From Rodentibacter abscessus (GTDB lineage Bacteria; Pseudomonadota; Gammaproteobacteria; Enterobacterales; Pasteurellaceae): 64,000 nt of DNA. The notes beneath the pieces are model-generated. The model did no database searches. It was not told the DNA's origin and saw only the letters and a program-made list of their open reading frames with translations. Both the position numbers and the translations under genes were made by a program. How positions within the stretch are numbered: position 1 is the first letter of the stretch; the number at the start of each line of letters is the position of its first letter. Shown piece after piece: positions 1-7,316 of this stretch. The stretch lies in NCBI RefSeq assembly GCF_047160095.1, contig NZ_AP038785.1:1674001-1738000 (forward strand), given 5' to 3'.

Positions 1-373
1 GACTCTTGAATCCATTGCCTATCAAACCCGCGACGTATTAGAGGCAATGCAATCGGACTCTGGTGAACGCTTACAATATCTTCGTGTAGATGGCGGGGCA
101 ACAAACAACAACTTCTTAATGCAGTTCCAAGCGGATATTTTAGATGTGAATGTGGAACGTCCTGTCGTGAAAGAAGTGACCGCACTGGGAGCTGCTTATC
201 TTGCGGGTCTCGCAACCGGATTTTGGAAAGATTTGGATGAACTCCGCGATAAAGCACGTGTAGAACGCACTTTTACGCCGGATGATGACAACGAAAAACG
301 CGAACGCCGTTACAAAGGTTGGAAAAAAGCAGTAAAACGCTCCTTAGAGTGGGCGAAGGAAGAGGAAGAATAA
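1..373 (+). CDS. glpK: Glycerol kinase, C-terminal part (cut by window edge)
   Basis: ATP-dependent glycerol kinase, making glycerol 3-phosphate in the cytoplasm. Only the last 123 codons are in the window, read in frame from base 2 to a TAA at 371-373. The visible part has the typical GlpK motifs LRVDGGATNNNFLMQFQ and VTALGAAYLAGLA, which form part of the ATP/substrate fold of the FGGY kinase family, and ends in the acidic tail usual for the family. The convergent gene glpR encodes the repressor of the glycerol 3-phosphate regulon, which supports the assignment. The ATG at 47 is an internal Met, not the gene start. Confidence 0.95.
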   Translation, partial: TLESIAYQTRDVLEAMQSDSGERLQYLRVDGGATNNNFLMQFQADILDVNVERPVVKEVTALGAAYLAGLATGFWKDLDELRDKARVERTFTPDDDNEKRERRYKGWKKAVKRSLEWAKEEEE

Positions 374-402
374 ATAAGGCTTATTAATTCCTAAATATAA
401 GT

Positions 403-432
403 AAAAGTGCGGTGAATTTTCACTGCACTTTT
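403..432. terminator. Bidirectional glpK/glpR terminator made from paired uptake signals
   Basis: Stem AAAAGTGCGGTGAA (403-416) pairs with TTCACTGCACTTTT (419-432) over a 2-nt loop with a single G-T pair, and T runs follow. One arm holds a perfect uptake signal core and the other a degenerate one. It lies between convergent genes and just touches the glpR stop codon. Confidence 0.8.
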
Positions 433-1187
433 TATTTACACACTACTAATTTTGTTTTTGTGCTTTGTAAATATTGGTTAATTGAAGGAGGAACATCATC
501 CGTAAACAGATATTCCACATCCTTTAGTTCTCCCAAGCGCACAATCGCTTGCCGCGTAAACTTTGAATGATCGGCAACCAATAAGGTTTGGCGCGAACTT
601 TCAATAATCGCACGTTTAACTTGTACTTCATGGAAATCATAATCAAGTAAAGAACCATCGGGATCAATAGCACTAATCCCTAAAATCCCAAAATCCAAGC
701 GGAACTGAGAAATAAAATTCACGGTGGCTTCGCCGATAATCCCGCCGTCCATACGTAATGATCCGCCGGCCATAGTGATATCAAAACTTTTATTTTGACG
801 CAATAAATGGGCGGCATTGAGATTATTCGTTACAATGCGTAAATATTCATGATTAAGTAACGCATTTGCCACCGCTTCCGGTGTCGTACCTATGTCGATA
901 AATAACGATGCACCATTTGGAATGAGCTTTACGACTTCTTGTGCAATACGATTTTTTTGAGAAGAAAAGAATTGTTTGCGATCGACATAATCGGAATTTT
1001 CTACTGAGGAAGGCGAAGCGGCACCACCATGGTGACGGCGGATTAAATCAAGTTCGGCGAGAATATTTAAATCTCGGCGAATCGTTTGAGGACTTACTTC
1101 AAGTTGGCTAACTAAATCGTCCGTACTTAAATAACCATATTGGCTCACCAACTCAATAATTTTTTGATGACGAATAGATTGTTTCAT
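432..1187 (-). CDS. glpR: Glycerol-3-phosphate regulon repressor, DeoR family
   Basis: 251-residue DeoR-family transcriptional repressor. The N-terminal winged helix-turn-helix spans about residues 5-57 (LSTDDLVSQLEVSPQTIRRDLNIL is the recognition region). The C-terminal sugar-phosphate sensor domain contains the family signatures DIGTT near residue 98 and VADHSKF near residue 205. Length matches E. coli GlpR (252). It is convergent with glpK, so the regulator lies next to a target gene. The inducer is expected to be glycerol 3-phosphate (family knowledge). Upstream sits the repeat-rich 1207-1347 stretch. Confidence 0.9.
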   Translation of the reverse strand: MKQSIRHQKIIELVSQYGYLSTDDLVSQLEVSPQTIRRDLNILAELDLIRRHHGGAASPSSVENSDYVDRKQFFSSQKNRIAQEVVKLIPNGASLFIDIGTTPEAVANALLNHEYLRIVTNNLNAAHLLRQNKSFDITMAGGSLRMDGGIIGEATVNFISQFRLDFGILGISAIDPDGSLLDYDFHEVQVKRAIIESSRQTLLVADHSKFTRQAIVRLGELKDVEYLFTDDVPPSINQYLQSTKTKLVVCK

Positions 1188-1206
1188 ATTTTGTTCCTTA
1201 AGATTT

Positions 1207-1347
1207 GGTGCGTTACGGCAAGCCTAACGCCCCCTACGCATCTACATATCTAATTGTTTGTAACCGACAAGAAAAGAACAGTTAAAACCCGGTATTATGG
1301 CGTTGTTACAACAATGTAGGTGCTGTTAGGCGAAGCCGTAACGCACC
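1207..1347. repeat. Palindromic repeat family 1, two half-elements in rearranged order
   Basis: A right-type half (GGTGCGTTACGGCAAGCC... at 1207-1237, then ctacatatc) is followed by a left-type half (CGGTATTATGG... at 1290 through a GTTAGGCGAAGCCGTAACGCACC arm to 1347). The order is reversed relative to the other copies. The left-type half is flanked by the 9-mer GTTAAAACC at 1281-1289 and 1348-1356; this may be a target duplication or chance. Confidence 0.75.
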
Positions 1348-1356
1348 GTTAAAACC

Positions 1357-1938
1357 TTACTCTACCCGATTGAAATAAATTTTACTATCGACAAATCCCC
1401 AAATTAATCCCACCAATAAGCCTGAGATATGAGCGGCATTACCGATATAAATATCAAACAAAGGGCTAATAAATCCAAATGCCAAGCCGACTAATAACAT
1501 TGTGAAAAAACCTTTCGGTAAATCAAAAAGATTGGCGTTAAGCTTATCCATCACGAAAACATAACTCAACACGGCATACACCACACCGGATAAACCGAAA
1601 AAATCAGGGCCGGAAAAATAATTCTGCACAACTCCGCTAATCACTGCAGAGACAAAAAACAATAAGAGTAATTTAAAACCGCCAAAATAGCGTTCAATCA
1701 CACCGCCAAACAACCAAAACCACGATAAGTTTGCAATAATGTGAATGTTCGATAAATGTACTAACGAATGTGTTATATAACGCCATAACTCTCCGTCTTG
1801 GTTGGGATAAATAGGATAATGGAAGGCTTCCATAATGTCTTCTTCAAATCCCAGCTGTTGCAGGATATATACAACAATACAAATCGCAGTGATGAGGTGT
1901 AACGGCGTGAGATAACGGGATAAATTCAGATTCTGCAT
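1357..1938 (-). CDS. glpG: Rhomboid intramembrane serine protease GlpG
   Basis: Inner-membrane rhomboid protease that cleaves transmembrane substrates. The catalytic serine is in GLSGVVYAV and the histidine in NAAHISGL. The WRYITHSLVHLSNIHIIANL block is the usual rhomboid TM2 region. Six hydrophobic segments fit the 6-TM core, and the protein lacks the long cytosolic N-terminal domain of E. coli GlpG, as in H. influenzae. I chose the ATG at 1938 (MQNLNLSRY) because AGAGAAG lies about 9 nt upstream; a TTG at 1959 would add seven residues without a good ribosome site. It is next to glpR, as in many gammaproteobacteria. Confidence 0.92.
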   Translation of the reverse strand: MQNLNLSRYLTPLHLITAICIVVYILQQLGFEEDIMEAFHYPIYPNQDGELWRYITHSLVHLSNIHIIANLSWFWLFGGVIERYFGGFKLLLLFFVSAVISGVVQNYFSGPDFFGLSGVVYAVLSYVFVMDKLNANLFDLPKGFFTMLLVGLAFGFISPLFDIYIGNAAHISGLLVGLIWGFVDSKIYFNRVE

Positions 1939-1982
1939 AAAATAAACTTCTCTAAACAAATTCTTAATGATAACGGTGCAAC

Positions 1983-2549
1983 TTATTGCAAATCTTTCAG
2001 CGTATTAAAATTCACAAACGTCCCCTCATTGGGGGCAAATTTCACTGCGACACCGCCGTTTTCTTGCATAAAGCGTAATAAACGGCGTTCTCCAGAGGCA
2101 AGATAATCACGGAGTTTGTCTTTTAATGAAGCGGACATTAAACAAAAAGTCGGATGTTCACGTTCTTCATTGCACGCATAAGCAATCAAAGTGCGGTCAT
2201 TTTCGACCGCACTTTTCAATTTTACGAGGAGATTTCCCGGAAAGAAAGGGCTATCACAAGGCGTAAACAATACGAAATCGGTGTTTGCTTTTTCCAGAGT
2301 TGTCAGCATTCCGCTTAACGGGCCTTGGAAATCCGGTAATTCATCAGCAAAAACGGGAAAACCAAATTTCTCGTATTCTGAGTGATTGCGATTGGCATTG
2401 ATCGAAATTTCTTGAATTTGCGATTGTAAATTTTCAATCATATGCAAAATTAAAGGTTTTTCATACAAAAGTTGTAAACCTTTGTCACGCCCCCCCATTC
2501 GACGCGCTTTTCCTCCGGCTAAAATAACCGCACTTATTGTGATCGCCAT
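1983..2549 (-). CDS. mobA: Molybdenum cofactor guanylyltransferase MobA
   Basis: Transfers GMP from GTP to molybdopterin to make the MGD cofactor for oxidoreductases such as DMSO and nitrate reductases. The N-terminal nucleotide-binding loop ILAGGKARRMGGRDKG is complete, and DELPDFQGPLSGML and FTPCDSPFFP match the family. 188 residues, close to the usual 190-195. An inverted pair of uptake signals lies inside the coding region at 2187-2216 and encodes KSAV and DRTL around residues 112-122. MobB, its partner, is encoded separately at 6450. Confidence 0.93.
   Translation of the reverse strand: MAITISAVILAGGKARRMGGRDKGLQLLYEKPLILHMIENLQSQIQEISINANRNHSEYEKFGFPVFADELPDFQGPLSGMLTTLEKANTDFVLFTPCDSPFFPGNLLVKLKSAVENDRTLIAYACNEEREHPTFCLMSASLKDKLRDYLASGERRLLRFMQENGGVAVKFAPNEGTFVNFNTLKDLQ
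2187..2216. repeat. Inverted uptake-signal pair inside mobA
   Basis: AAAGTGCGGTC and GACCGCACTTTT face each other across a short loop within the coding sequence. It would form a strong hairpin in the mRNA. Such pairs usually lie between genes as terminators, so a coding location is uncommon. Confidence 0.85.
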
Positions 2550-2570
2550 ATTTTATTCCATTTTTATTTC

Positions 2571-2689
2571 CAGTATTATGTACCAATCGCACAAAGAGAT
2601 TTTATATCCAATATTTGTTATGGTAGGGTGCGTTAGCTTTGCGTAACGCACCCTACCGTGTTTTGTTCAACGGCTACATCATAATACCG
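2571..2689. repeat. Palindromic repeat family 1, compact copy
   Basis: Outer ends CAGTATTATGTACCAATCGC and the inverse near CGGCTACATCATAATACCG. The inner palindrome GGTAGGGTGCGTTAGC / GCGTAACGCACCCTACC is at about 2632-2657. It sits between mobA and yihD (divergent), so it lies in both promoter regions. No clear flanking direct repeat. Confidence 0.85.
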
Positions 2690-2742
2690 CTCACTTCAAG
2701 TATGATTTAGCCTTATTTTTCTACATAGGAAAGGAAATAGCA

Positions 2743-3009
2743 ATGAAATGTAAGCGTTTAAATGAAGTTTTGGAACTTTTACAACCTTATTGGTCTAAGT
2801 CGCCTGACTTAAGTCTAATGCAAATTTTGCAAAAAATCGCTGATGAATCGGGTTTTAACAAACCGCTCAACGAGTTAACCGATGAGGTCATTATTTATCA
2901 GTTAAAAATGGACGGTACGGATAAACACGAACCGATTCCGGGCATCAAAAAAGATTATGAAGACGATTTTAAAACGGCGATCTTAAAAGCGCGCGGTATC
3001 ATAAAATAA
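2743..3009 (+). CDS. yihD: YihD family protein
   Basis: 88-residue DUF1040 protein, very close to E. coli YihD in length and sequence (MKCKRLNEVLELLQPYW at the start, IPGIKKDYEDDFKTAILKARGIIK at the end). Function is not established. It is cytoplasmic by sequence, with no signal or membrane segment. It lies 9 nt before dsbA, the same neighbour as in E. coli, so the two are probably cotranscribed. An aggaaagg-like ribosome site precedes the ATG. Confidence 0.9.
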   Translation: MKCKRLNEVLELLQPYWSKSPDLSLMQILQKIADESGFNKPLNELTDEVIIYQLKMDGTDKHEPIPGIKKDYEDDFKTAILKARGIIK

Positions 3010-3018
3010 GGAGATCAA

Positions 3019-3624
3019 ATGAAAAAATTTTTATTCGCATTAGGTGCATTCATTTCCATCAATGTGTTCGCCACAGATTTAAAAGAAGGTAAACAATACG
3101 TTCAAATCAGTCAGCAAGCTTCCCCGCAACAAGAAGTAATCGAATTTTTCTCTTTCTATTGTCCGCATTGCTATACTTTTGAGATGGAATATAAAATTCC
3201 ACAACAGGTAAAAGAAAATTTACCTAAAGACGTTGCCTTTAAACAATATCATGTGAATTTCTTAGGTCGTCAATCGGAAAATTTAACCCGTGCTTGGGCA
3301 TTAGCCATGGCATTGGGGGCAGAAAGTAAAGTAAAAGCGCCATTATTTGAAGCGGCACAAAAAGATCGTTTAGCCTCTATGGAGGATATTCGTGCGATTT
3401 TCCTAGATAACGGCATTAGTGCAGAACAATTCGACGGTGGCATTAACAGCTTCGCCGTCAATGGCTTAGTGAATAAACAAGTAAATGCAGTGGATCAGTT
3501 CGGTGTACGCGGCGTACCGGATTTTTATGTAAACGGTAAATTCCGTGTGAATCCGGAAGGATTGAATTATGATGATTTTGTCAAAGATTATGTGGAAACC
3601 GTAAAAGGTTTATTGCAAAAATAA
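3019..3624 (+). CDS. dsbA: Thiol:disulfide interchange protein DsbA
   Basis: Periplasmic dithiol oxidase that introduces disulfides into exported proteins and is reoxidised by DsbB. A signal peptide (about residues 1-18, ending in VFA) precedes the mature protein. The active site CPHC is in FYCPHCYTFEME, and the cis-proline loop is GVRGVPDFYVNG. 201 residues, with the helical insert of the DsbA fold between. Start ATG with AAGGAG upstream. Follows yihD by 9 nt. Within this window LptD, which needs disulfides, is a likely client. Confidence 0.95.
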   Translation: MKKFLFALGAFISINVFATDLKEGKQYVQISQQASPQQEVIEFFSFYCPHCYTFEMEYKIPQQVKENLPKDVAFKQYHVNFLGRQSENLTRAWALAMALGAESKVKAPLFEAAQKDRLASMEDIRAIFLDNGISAEQFDGGINSFAVNGLVNKQVNAVDQFGVRGVPDFYVNGKFRVNPEGLNYDDFVKDYVETVKGLLQK

Positions 3625-3679
3625 TGAAAAATTGGTTTAATGCCCGCCGTTTTTAGTAAATGAAAAAAGAGAGATGATC

Positions 3680-4015
3680 ATGGCTGCAAGTTTCAGTGTT
3701 ACCCGTCGTTTTTTTGACGATAAAAACTATCCGCGCGGATTTTCACGTCACGGTGATTACACCATTAAAGAATCGCAAGTGCTTGAACAATACGGTCAAG
3801 CCTTTAAAGCGTTAGATTTAGGCGAACGTGAACCTGCGACAAAAGAGGAAAAAGAGTTTGTTGCGTTCTGTCGCGGTGAGCGGACACCGGAAACTTTCTT
3901 TGAAAAAACATGGAATAAATACCGCACCAAAATCAATACCACCAAGCGCGTCTATACTTTATCAAGTGATGTGAGCGATGCAGCCTCCGGCGGTGAAGAT
4001 TATTCCGGCGAATAA
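3680..4015 (+). CDS. maoP: Macrodomain Ori organisation protein MaoP (YifE family)
   Basis: DUF413 protein matching E. coli MaoP/YifE: RRFFDDKNYPRGFSRHGDYTIKESQVLEQYG and LGEREPATKEEKEFVAFCRGER are conserved. In E. coli it acts with the maoS site to organise the Ori macrodomain; the role here is inferred. I chose the ATG at 3680 rather than 3674 because GAGAG is too close to the first ATG, and the family starts MA. It is followed by its own terminator. Confidence 0.88.
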   Translation: MAASFSVTRRFFDDKNYPRGFSRHGDYTIKESQVLEQYGQAFKALDLGEREPATKEEKEFVAFCRGERTPETFFEKTWNKYRTKINTTKRVYTLSSDVSDAASGGEDYSGE

Positions 4016-4025
4016 GAAAATAAGC

Positions 4026-4054
4026 AAGGCAGGCAAAGGTCTGCCTTTTGTTTT
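4026..4054 (+). terminator. Rho-independent terminator after maoP
   Basis: Stem AAGGCAG (4026-4032) and CTGCCTT (4041-4047) around an 8-nt loop, followed by TTTGTTTT. Confidence 0.8.
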
Positions 4055-4099
4055 AATACGTAATTCCAAATTATTCACGCCTTACAGAATACAATCAAG

Positions 4100-5191
4100 A
4101 TGCAACTACCCGTTTCCCAATACACTGAACTTCTTCAAAAAAAACAGGAAAAACTGACCGCACTTTTACAACCGTTTAATGCGCCTGAAATTCAAGTTTT
4201 CGATTCGCCGACATCTCATTATCGTATGCGTGCGGAATTTCGTATCTGGCATGATAAAGACGATTTCTATCACATTATGTTCGATCAAACTACGCATCAA
4301 CGCTATCGTGTGGATACGTTTCCGATTGCAAGCCAACTCATTAATCGAATGATGGAAGCCTTGCTCCCTCTGCTCAAAAAACAGGAAATCCTACACAAGA
4401 GATTGTTCCAAATCGATTACCTCAGCACATTAAGCAATAAAATCATTGTTAGTTTGCTCTATCACAAATCCCTTTCGGAAGAATGGCAAAAAGCGGCACA
4501 AACCTTGAAAACACAGCTAATCGAACAAGGCTTTGAAGTGCAGATTATCGGGCGGGCAAGCAAGCAAAAAATTTGTTTGGATCAGGATTATATCGATGAA
4601 ATTTTACCTGTTTTGGGGCGTAATTATGTGTATCGACAAGTAGAAAACAGTTTCACCCAGCCGAATGCGGTGGTGAACTGCAAAATGCTGGAATGGGCGA
4701 TTAATTGCACTCGAAATAGTACGGGCGATTTGTTGGAACTCTACTGCGGCAACGGTAATTTTTCTATCGCATTGGCGCAAAATTTCCGCAAAGTTTTAGC
4801 TACTGAAATTGCCAAACCTTCCGTGGCGGCAGCGCAATTTAACATTGCTGAAAATGCTGTGGAAAATTTACAAATTATCCGAATGTCGGCGGAAGAGTTT
4901 ACCCAAGCCATAAACGGCGTGCGTGAATTTAATCGTTTGAAAGGCATTGATTTAAGTGCTTACCAATGCAACACGATTTTTGTCGATCCGCCACGTGCGG
5001 GTCTTGATCCCGACACGGTGAAATTGGTGCAAAATTATGAGCGTATTTTATATATTTCCTGCAATCCTCATACATTGTGCGATAACTTAACGGAACTCTC
5101 TAAAACCCACCGCATTGAAAAAGCGGCGTTATTTGACCAATTCCCTTACACTGATCATATGGAAAGCGGCGTATGGCTGGTTCGCAAGTAA
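4100..5191 (+). CDS. trmA: tRNA (uracil-5-)-methyltransferase TrmA
   Basis: Makes m5U54 in the T loop of tRNA using S-adenosylmethionine. 363 residues, as expected (E. coli 366). The SAM-binding motif is ELYCGNGNFSIAL, followed by FVDPPRAGLD, the catalytic cysteine in ISCNP near residue 320 and the C-terminal glutamate in TDHMES. First gene of a tight run: the next gene, rsmJ, starts inside its 3' end, with a 19-nt overlap. Confidence 0.95.
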   Translation: MQLPVSQYTELLQKKQEKLTALLQPFNAPEIQVFDSPTSHYRMRAEFRIWHDKDDFYHIMFDQTTHQRYRVDTFPIASQLINRMMEALLPLLKKQEILHKRLFQIDYLSTLSNKIIVSLLYHKSLSEEWQKAAQTLKTQLIEQGFEVQIIGRASKQKICLDQDYIDEILPVLGRNYVYRQVENSFTQPNAVVNCKMLEWAINCTRNSTGDLLELYCGNGNFSIALAQNFRKVLATEIAKPSVAAAQFNIAENAVENLQIIRMSAEEFTQAINGVREFNRLKGIDLSAYQCNTIFVDPPRAGLDPDTVKLVQNYERILYISCNPHTLCDNLTELSKTHRIEKAALFDQFPYTDHMESGVWLVRK

Positions 5192-5946
5192 AAATTCAAC
5201 TGATTTCTGAATCCACGGAAAAAACGTTGCAGGAATTGACCGCACTTTGCCTTCCTCTTGGCATTGAACATTACCACGAAAGCCCGCTTGCTTTAGTGCA
5301 AACTAACGAACGTTTAGAACTACGTAAACTTGATGAACCCAAACTTGGTGCGGTATATGTAGATTTTGTCGGCGGAGCGATGGCTCATCGTCGAAAATTC
5401 GGCGGTGGCAGGGGGGAAGCGGTGGCAAAAGCCGTCGGCATTAAAGGCAATGAATTACCCACCGTGATTGATGCCACCGCAGGGCTTGGGCGTGATGCAT
5501 TCGTACTGGCAAGCCTCGGTTGCCAAGTTCGTTTGGTGGAACGACACCCCATTGTACATTTATTATTACAAGACGGCTTGAAACGTGCCTATCAAGATGA
5601 AGAAATCGGTACAATGTTACAGCGGAATTTGCGTTTGTTGAAGGTTCGTCATATTAATGAACTCAATCCTAAAACGGATTGTGCGGATGTGGTATATCTT
5701 GATCCGATGTATCCACATAGGCAAAAATCCGCTTTGGTGAAAAAAGAAATGCGTGTATTCCAGCATTTGATCGGTGCGGATCTAGATGCAAATGCATTAC
5801 TTGCTCCGGCACAACAATTAGCCAGAAAACGGGTTGTAGTGAAACGCCCTGACTACGCAGAATTTCTCTGTGAAAAACAACCGCACTTTAGCCGCGAAAC
5901 AAAAAATCACCGTTTTGATATTTATATGGGAGAAGCTCGATGTTAA
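5173..5946 (+). CDS. rsmJ: 16S rRNA (guanine-1516-N2)-methyltransferase RsmJ
   Basis: Methylates G1516 of 16S rRNA. 257 residues with a Rossmann-type SAM site DATAGLGRDAF, the conserved GGAMAHRRKFGGGRGEAVAKAVGIKG block before it, and the active-site region VVYLDPMYPHRQKSALVKKEMRVFQ. The start overlaps trmA by 19 nt and the end overlaps rseC by 7 nt, which suggests translational coupling. It pairs functionally with trmA as an RNA-modification gene. Confidence 0.93.
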   Translation: MAGSQVKIQLISESTEKTLQELTALCLPLGIEHYHESPLALVQTNERLELRKLDEPKLGAVYVDFVGGAMAHRRKFGGGRGEAVAKAVGIKGNELPTVIDATAGLGRDAFVLASLGCQVRLVERHPIVHLLLQDGLKRAYQDEEIGTMLQRNLRLLKVRHINELNPKTDCADVVYLDPMYPHRQKSALVKKEMRVFQHLIGADLDANALLAPAQQLARKRVVVKRPDYAEFLCEKQPHFSRETKNHRFDIYMGEARC

Positions 5947-6374
5947 AAGAAAGTGCGGTCGTAATCGGTTATGAAAAAGGTATGGCGCGCGTAAAATGCC
6001 AATCACAAAGTGCTTGCGGCCAATGTGCGGCAAAAAATAGTTGCGGTACATCCGGTCTTTCCGAACTCAATGGCAAACGCGGCGAACATATCTTCAATAT
6101 AGAAACGCTAATGCCGTTACGGGAAGGACAAATAGTGGAAATCGGTTTGGAAGAAAAATCGGTGCTGTTTTCCGCTTTATTAATGTATATCGTTCCACTG
6201 TTCACTTTACTTTTCTCAACTTTGCTTTCCGATTACATCAGTGAAAATGAAATCATTCGTGCCGGATTAATTTTCCTTGTTACCGCGCTCTCTTTCTTCG
6301 TGGTTAAAAATTATACGAGAAAGTTAGGACAACAAACGGAATTTCAACCTGTTTTGTTGAGAGTGTTGTCTTAA
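5940..6374 (+). CDS. rseC: RseC family inner-membrane protein
   Basis: RseC/MucC family. The cysteine cluster CQSQSACGQCAAKNSCG at residues 20-36 could bind an Fe-S centre, and two membrane segments follow (about residues 74-95 and 100-120). In E. coli RseC sits in the sigma-E operon and helps reduce SoxR. Here it is uncoupled from rseAB and instead follows rsmJ with a 7-nt overlap. 144 residues. The start codon lies within AGCTCGATGTTAAAAG. Confidence 0.88.
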   Translation: MLKESAVVIGYEKGMARVKCQSQSACGQCAAKNSCGTSGLSELNGKRGEHIFNIETLMPLREGQIVEIGLEEKSVLFSALLMYIVPLFTLLFSTLLSDYISENEIIRAGLIFLVTALSFFVVKNYTRKLGQQTEFQPVLLRVLS

Positions 6375-6379
6375 ATGTT

Positions 6380-6419
6380 CGGTATTATGGTAGGGTGGGC
6401 AACATTTTGCCTACCCTAC
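6380..6419. repeat. Palindrome GTAGGGTGGGCAA type (repeat family 1 variant)
   Basis: CGGTATTATG, the family 1 outer end, runs into a palindrome GTAGGGTGGGCAA / TTGCCTACCCTAC (6390-6419). It lies between rseC and mobB, and the apparent in-frame N-terminal extension of mobB passes through it. Confidence 0.7.
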
Positions 6420-6449
6420 ACGACTTTTATTATTTTTAGGGTCATTGTG

Positions 6450-6971
6450 ATGAAAACTTCCATTCCTCTATTTGGTATTACCGGTTACAGCGGTAGCGGT
6501 AAAACCACATTATTAGAAAAACTGATCCCCGAACTTATTTCACGGGGAATTCGTGTTTCGGTGATAAAGCACAGCCACCACAATACACAAATAGATAAAG
6601 AAGGCAAAGACAGTTGGAGAATGAAAGATGCCGGTTCGGCACAAGTGATTTTAGCCTGTGATAATCGTTGGGCTATGATGACAGAAACCACAACATCCGT
6701 ATCACTTGAGTACTTGGCGCAGCAGTTTGATCACCGATTAACCGATTTGGTATTAGTGGAAGGTTTTAAGCAAGAACCGATTCCCAAAATACTTTTACAT
6801 CGCCAAGAAATGAATAAATCATTACCGAACATTGATGAAAACGTTCTGGCTATAGCCGCCGATTATTCCCTTGAAACCGACCGCACTTTGTTAAATATTA
6901 ACCACATTCCTCAGATTGCCGATTTTATTGAACATTGGTACAGACAAAAAACCAACGGTAATTATTCATAG
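6450..6971 (+). CDS. mobB: Molybdopterin-guanine dinucleotide biosynthesis adapter MobB
   Basis: GTP-binding partner of MobA. Walker A is GYSGSGKTTLL, with VIKHSHHNTQIDKEGKDSWRMKDAGS (the MobB signature) and LVLVEGFK as the Walker B-like block. 173 residues from the ATG at 6450, which is the family start (K-T-S-I-P-L-F-G-I-T). The reading frame stays open to 6375, but those 25 codons lie over the palindromic repeat and are not typical of MobB, so I exclude them. Confidence 0.92.
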   Translation: MKTSIPLFGITGYSGSGKTTLLEKLIPELISRGIRVSVIKHSHHNTQIDKEGKDSWRMKDAGSAQVILACDNRWAMMTETTTSVSLEYLAQQFDHRLTDLVLVEGFKQEPIPKILLHRQEMNKSLPNIDENVLAIAADYSLETDRTLLNINHIPQIADFIEHWYRQKTNGNYS

Positions 6972-7106
6972 GGAATTAAATCTTAGATCAATTTGTTATA
7001 ATCAAGACGATTTTTTTATTTAAGAAAAAGCGGATTTGCTTATATCTTAATGGCATTTTAGTTGAGTAAACTTAATCCAACATTCATTATCACTGATAGG
7101 ATTAAT

Positions 7107-7281
7107 CGGTTATTATGTAGTACTTGCACAAAACATTGTAGGGTGCCGTTAGGCGAAGCCGTAACGCACCGCTTCATCATTAAATCTTGTTGTTGGTGCG
7201 TTACGGCTTCGCCTAACGACACCCTACCCCAAGAAATTATTGGAGATAAAATTCTCTTTGTGCAACTGCTACATAATATCG
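7107..7281. repeat. Palindromic repeat family 1, full copy with flanking direct repeats
   Basis: Outer ends CGGTTATTATGTAGTACTTG and (inverse) CAACTGCTACATAATATCG. Two inner arms, GTGCCGTTAGGCGAAGCCG and GGTGCGTTACGGCTTCGCC, are separated by a short AT-rich centre. GGATTAATC occurs at both borders (7099-7107 and 7281-7289), consistent with a 7-9 bp target duplication. The element lies directly upstream of hbpA and fills most of the 345-bp gap after mobB. Confidence 0.88.
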
Positions 7282-7316
7282 GATTAATCCTGTCTTATGC
7301 AATTCAAGGAGCGAGA

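Noticed and set aside
6375..6449. 25-codon N-terminal extension of MobB
   Set aside because: Lies on the palindromic repeat; MobB family proteins start near the P-loop.
7062..7316. 85-codon N-terminal extension of HbpA
   Set aside because: Passes through the palindromic repeat; the lipobox signal peptide starts at 7317 after a good ribosome site.
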